A stretch of 6,092 nucleotides of DNA from JAGNRR01 sp964409905 (lineage in GTDB: Bacteria > Bacteroidota > Bacteroidia > Chitinophagales > Chitinophagaceae), in assembly GCA_964409905.1 (NCBI GenBank), contig CAYPET010000047.1, positions 1 through 6,092 of the forward strand. The letters run 5' to 3'. Under the pieces are notes generated by a model that had not been told where the DNA came from, did not search any database, and saw nothing but the letters and a program-made list of their open reading frames with translations. Made by a program: the position numbers and the translations under genes. Position 1 is the stretch's first letter; each line of letters opens with the position of its first letter. Positions 5,489-6,092 of this stretch are shown piece after piece.

Positions 5489-6092
5489 ATGGTAAAAACT
5501 GAAAAAAATCAAGGCTTCGTTACTCAAATTATTGGTCCAGTATTAGATATTGAATTCCCAAGTGGAAATTTACCACCAATTTATAGTGCAATTAAAATTG
5601 AAACAGCTGATGGAATTGGTAATGTTGTAGAAGTACAACAATTATTAGGAGATAATAAAGTACGTGCTGTATCAATGCGTTCAACAGACGGTTTAAAACG
5701 TGGTGTTGCTGCAGTTGATTTAGGTGCTCCAATTAGTGTTCCAGTAGGGACTCCAACATTAGGCCGAATCTTTAATGTTATTGGTGAACCAGTTGATGAA
5801 CAAGGTGACGTTACATATGATGAAACATTACCAATTCACCGTGATGCACCTGCATTTACAGAATTAGAAACAAAGCCATCAATTTTTGAAACAGGTATTA
5901 AAGTAGTAGACTTATTAGCACCATACCGTCGAGGTGGAAAAATTGGTTTATTTGGTGGTGCTGGTGTAGGTAAAACTGTATTAATTATGGAATTAATTAA
6001 TAATATTGCTAAAGCACATGGTGGTGTATCTGTATTTGGTGGTGTAGGTGAACGTACACGTGAAGGGAATGATTTATATGAAGAAATGAAAG
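5489..6092 (+). CDS. atpB: ATP synthase CF1 beta subunit (3'-truncated by window edge)
   Basis: AtpB is the catalytic beta subunit of the chloroplast F1 ATP synthase on the stromal face of the thylakoid. The frame runs open from ATG 5489 to the window end, giving 201 full codons plus one base of the next. The family is about 470-500 residues, so well over half is missing. The N-terminal beta-barrel domain begins GFVTQIIGPVLDIEFPSG, followed by EVQQLLGDNKVRAVSM at about residues 49-64. The Walker A P-loop GGAGVGKT is at residues 156-163, with Lys162 as the phosphate-binding lysine. The GERTREGNDLYEEMK segment carries the catalytic glutamate Glu188, 26 residues after the P-loop lysine as in the bacterial enzyme. 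The ATG at 5489 fits the family's short N-terminus. An ATG at 5476 is out of frame. No Shine-Dalgarno sequence is visible. atpE usually follows atpB in plastids but lies outside this window. Confidence 0.98.
   Translation, partial: MVKTEKNQGFVTQIIGPVLDIEFPSGNLPPIYSAIKIETADGIGNVVEVQQLLGDNKVRAVSMRSTDGLKRGVAAVDLGAPISVPVGTPTLGRIFNVIGEPVDEQGDVTYDETLPIHRDAPAFTELETKPSIFETGIKVVDLLAPYRRGGKIGLFGGAGVGKTVLIMELINNIAKAHGGVSVFGGVGERTREGNDLYEEMK

Noticed and set aside
1..6092. Introns, mobile elements, CRISPR arrays or a novel gene system
   Set aside because: All protein genes read through without interruption and match standard plastid families. No spaced repeats, transposase-like or intron-encoded sequences are seen, and every spacer is under 200 bases.

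Overview
This window is a piece of a plastid (chloroplast) genome. It carries photosystem I and ATP synthase genes with bacterial-type expression features, all on the + strand. Base composition is AT-rich: Leu is almost always TTA and Arg is mostly CGT, and the spacers are very AT-rich. No introns are visible. Residue choices in PsaA (for example the stretch around WIAIGGL and the SLSIT C-terminus), Ycf3 and the AtpB N-terminus resemble what I remember of red-lineage secondary plastids, with diatoms or other ochrophytes as the best guess. That placement is from memory, not from a database search. A haptophyte or other red-derived plastid cannot be excluded.

Layout: (1) 1-2078, psaA, cut at its 5' end by the window edge. 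(2) 2079-2185, a 107-base spacer with a nested inverted repeat. (3) 2186-4387, complete psaB. (4) 4388-4577, a spacer with a 13-bp perfect hairpin just after psaB and a possible promoter for the tRNA. (5) 4578-4649, trnT(UGU). (6) 4650-4786, a spacer with a 14-pair AT-rich hairpin and a good Shine-Dalgarno sequence for the next gene. (7) 4787-5317, ycf3, a photosystem I assembly factor. (8) 5318-5488, a spacer with a ycf3 3' hairpin and palindromes in the atpB leader. (9) 5489-6092, the start of atpB, cut by the window end.

How the genes relate: PsaA and PsaB form the photosystem I reaction-centre heterodimer. Each gives two cysteines to the shared 4Fe-4S cluster FX. Ycf3 is a TPR protein needed to assemble that complex. 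AtpB is the catalytic beta subunit of the CF1 ATP synthase, which uses the proton gradient that photosynthetic electron transport builds. psaA and psaB are very probably one transcription unit. The hairpin after psaB marks its likely 3' end, so trnT, ycf3 and atpB are probably transcribed or processed separately.

I found no mobile element, CRISPR array or unknown gene system. The items worth a second look are non-coding structures in the spacers, an insertion in Ycf3, a 28-base identity shared by psaA and psaB, and the atpB start region. All of these are of modest interest.
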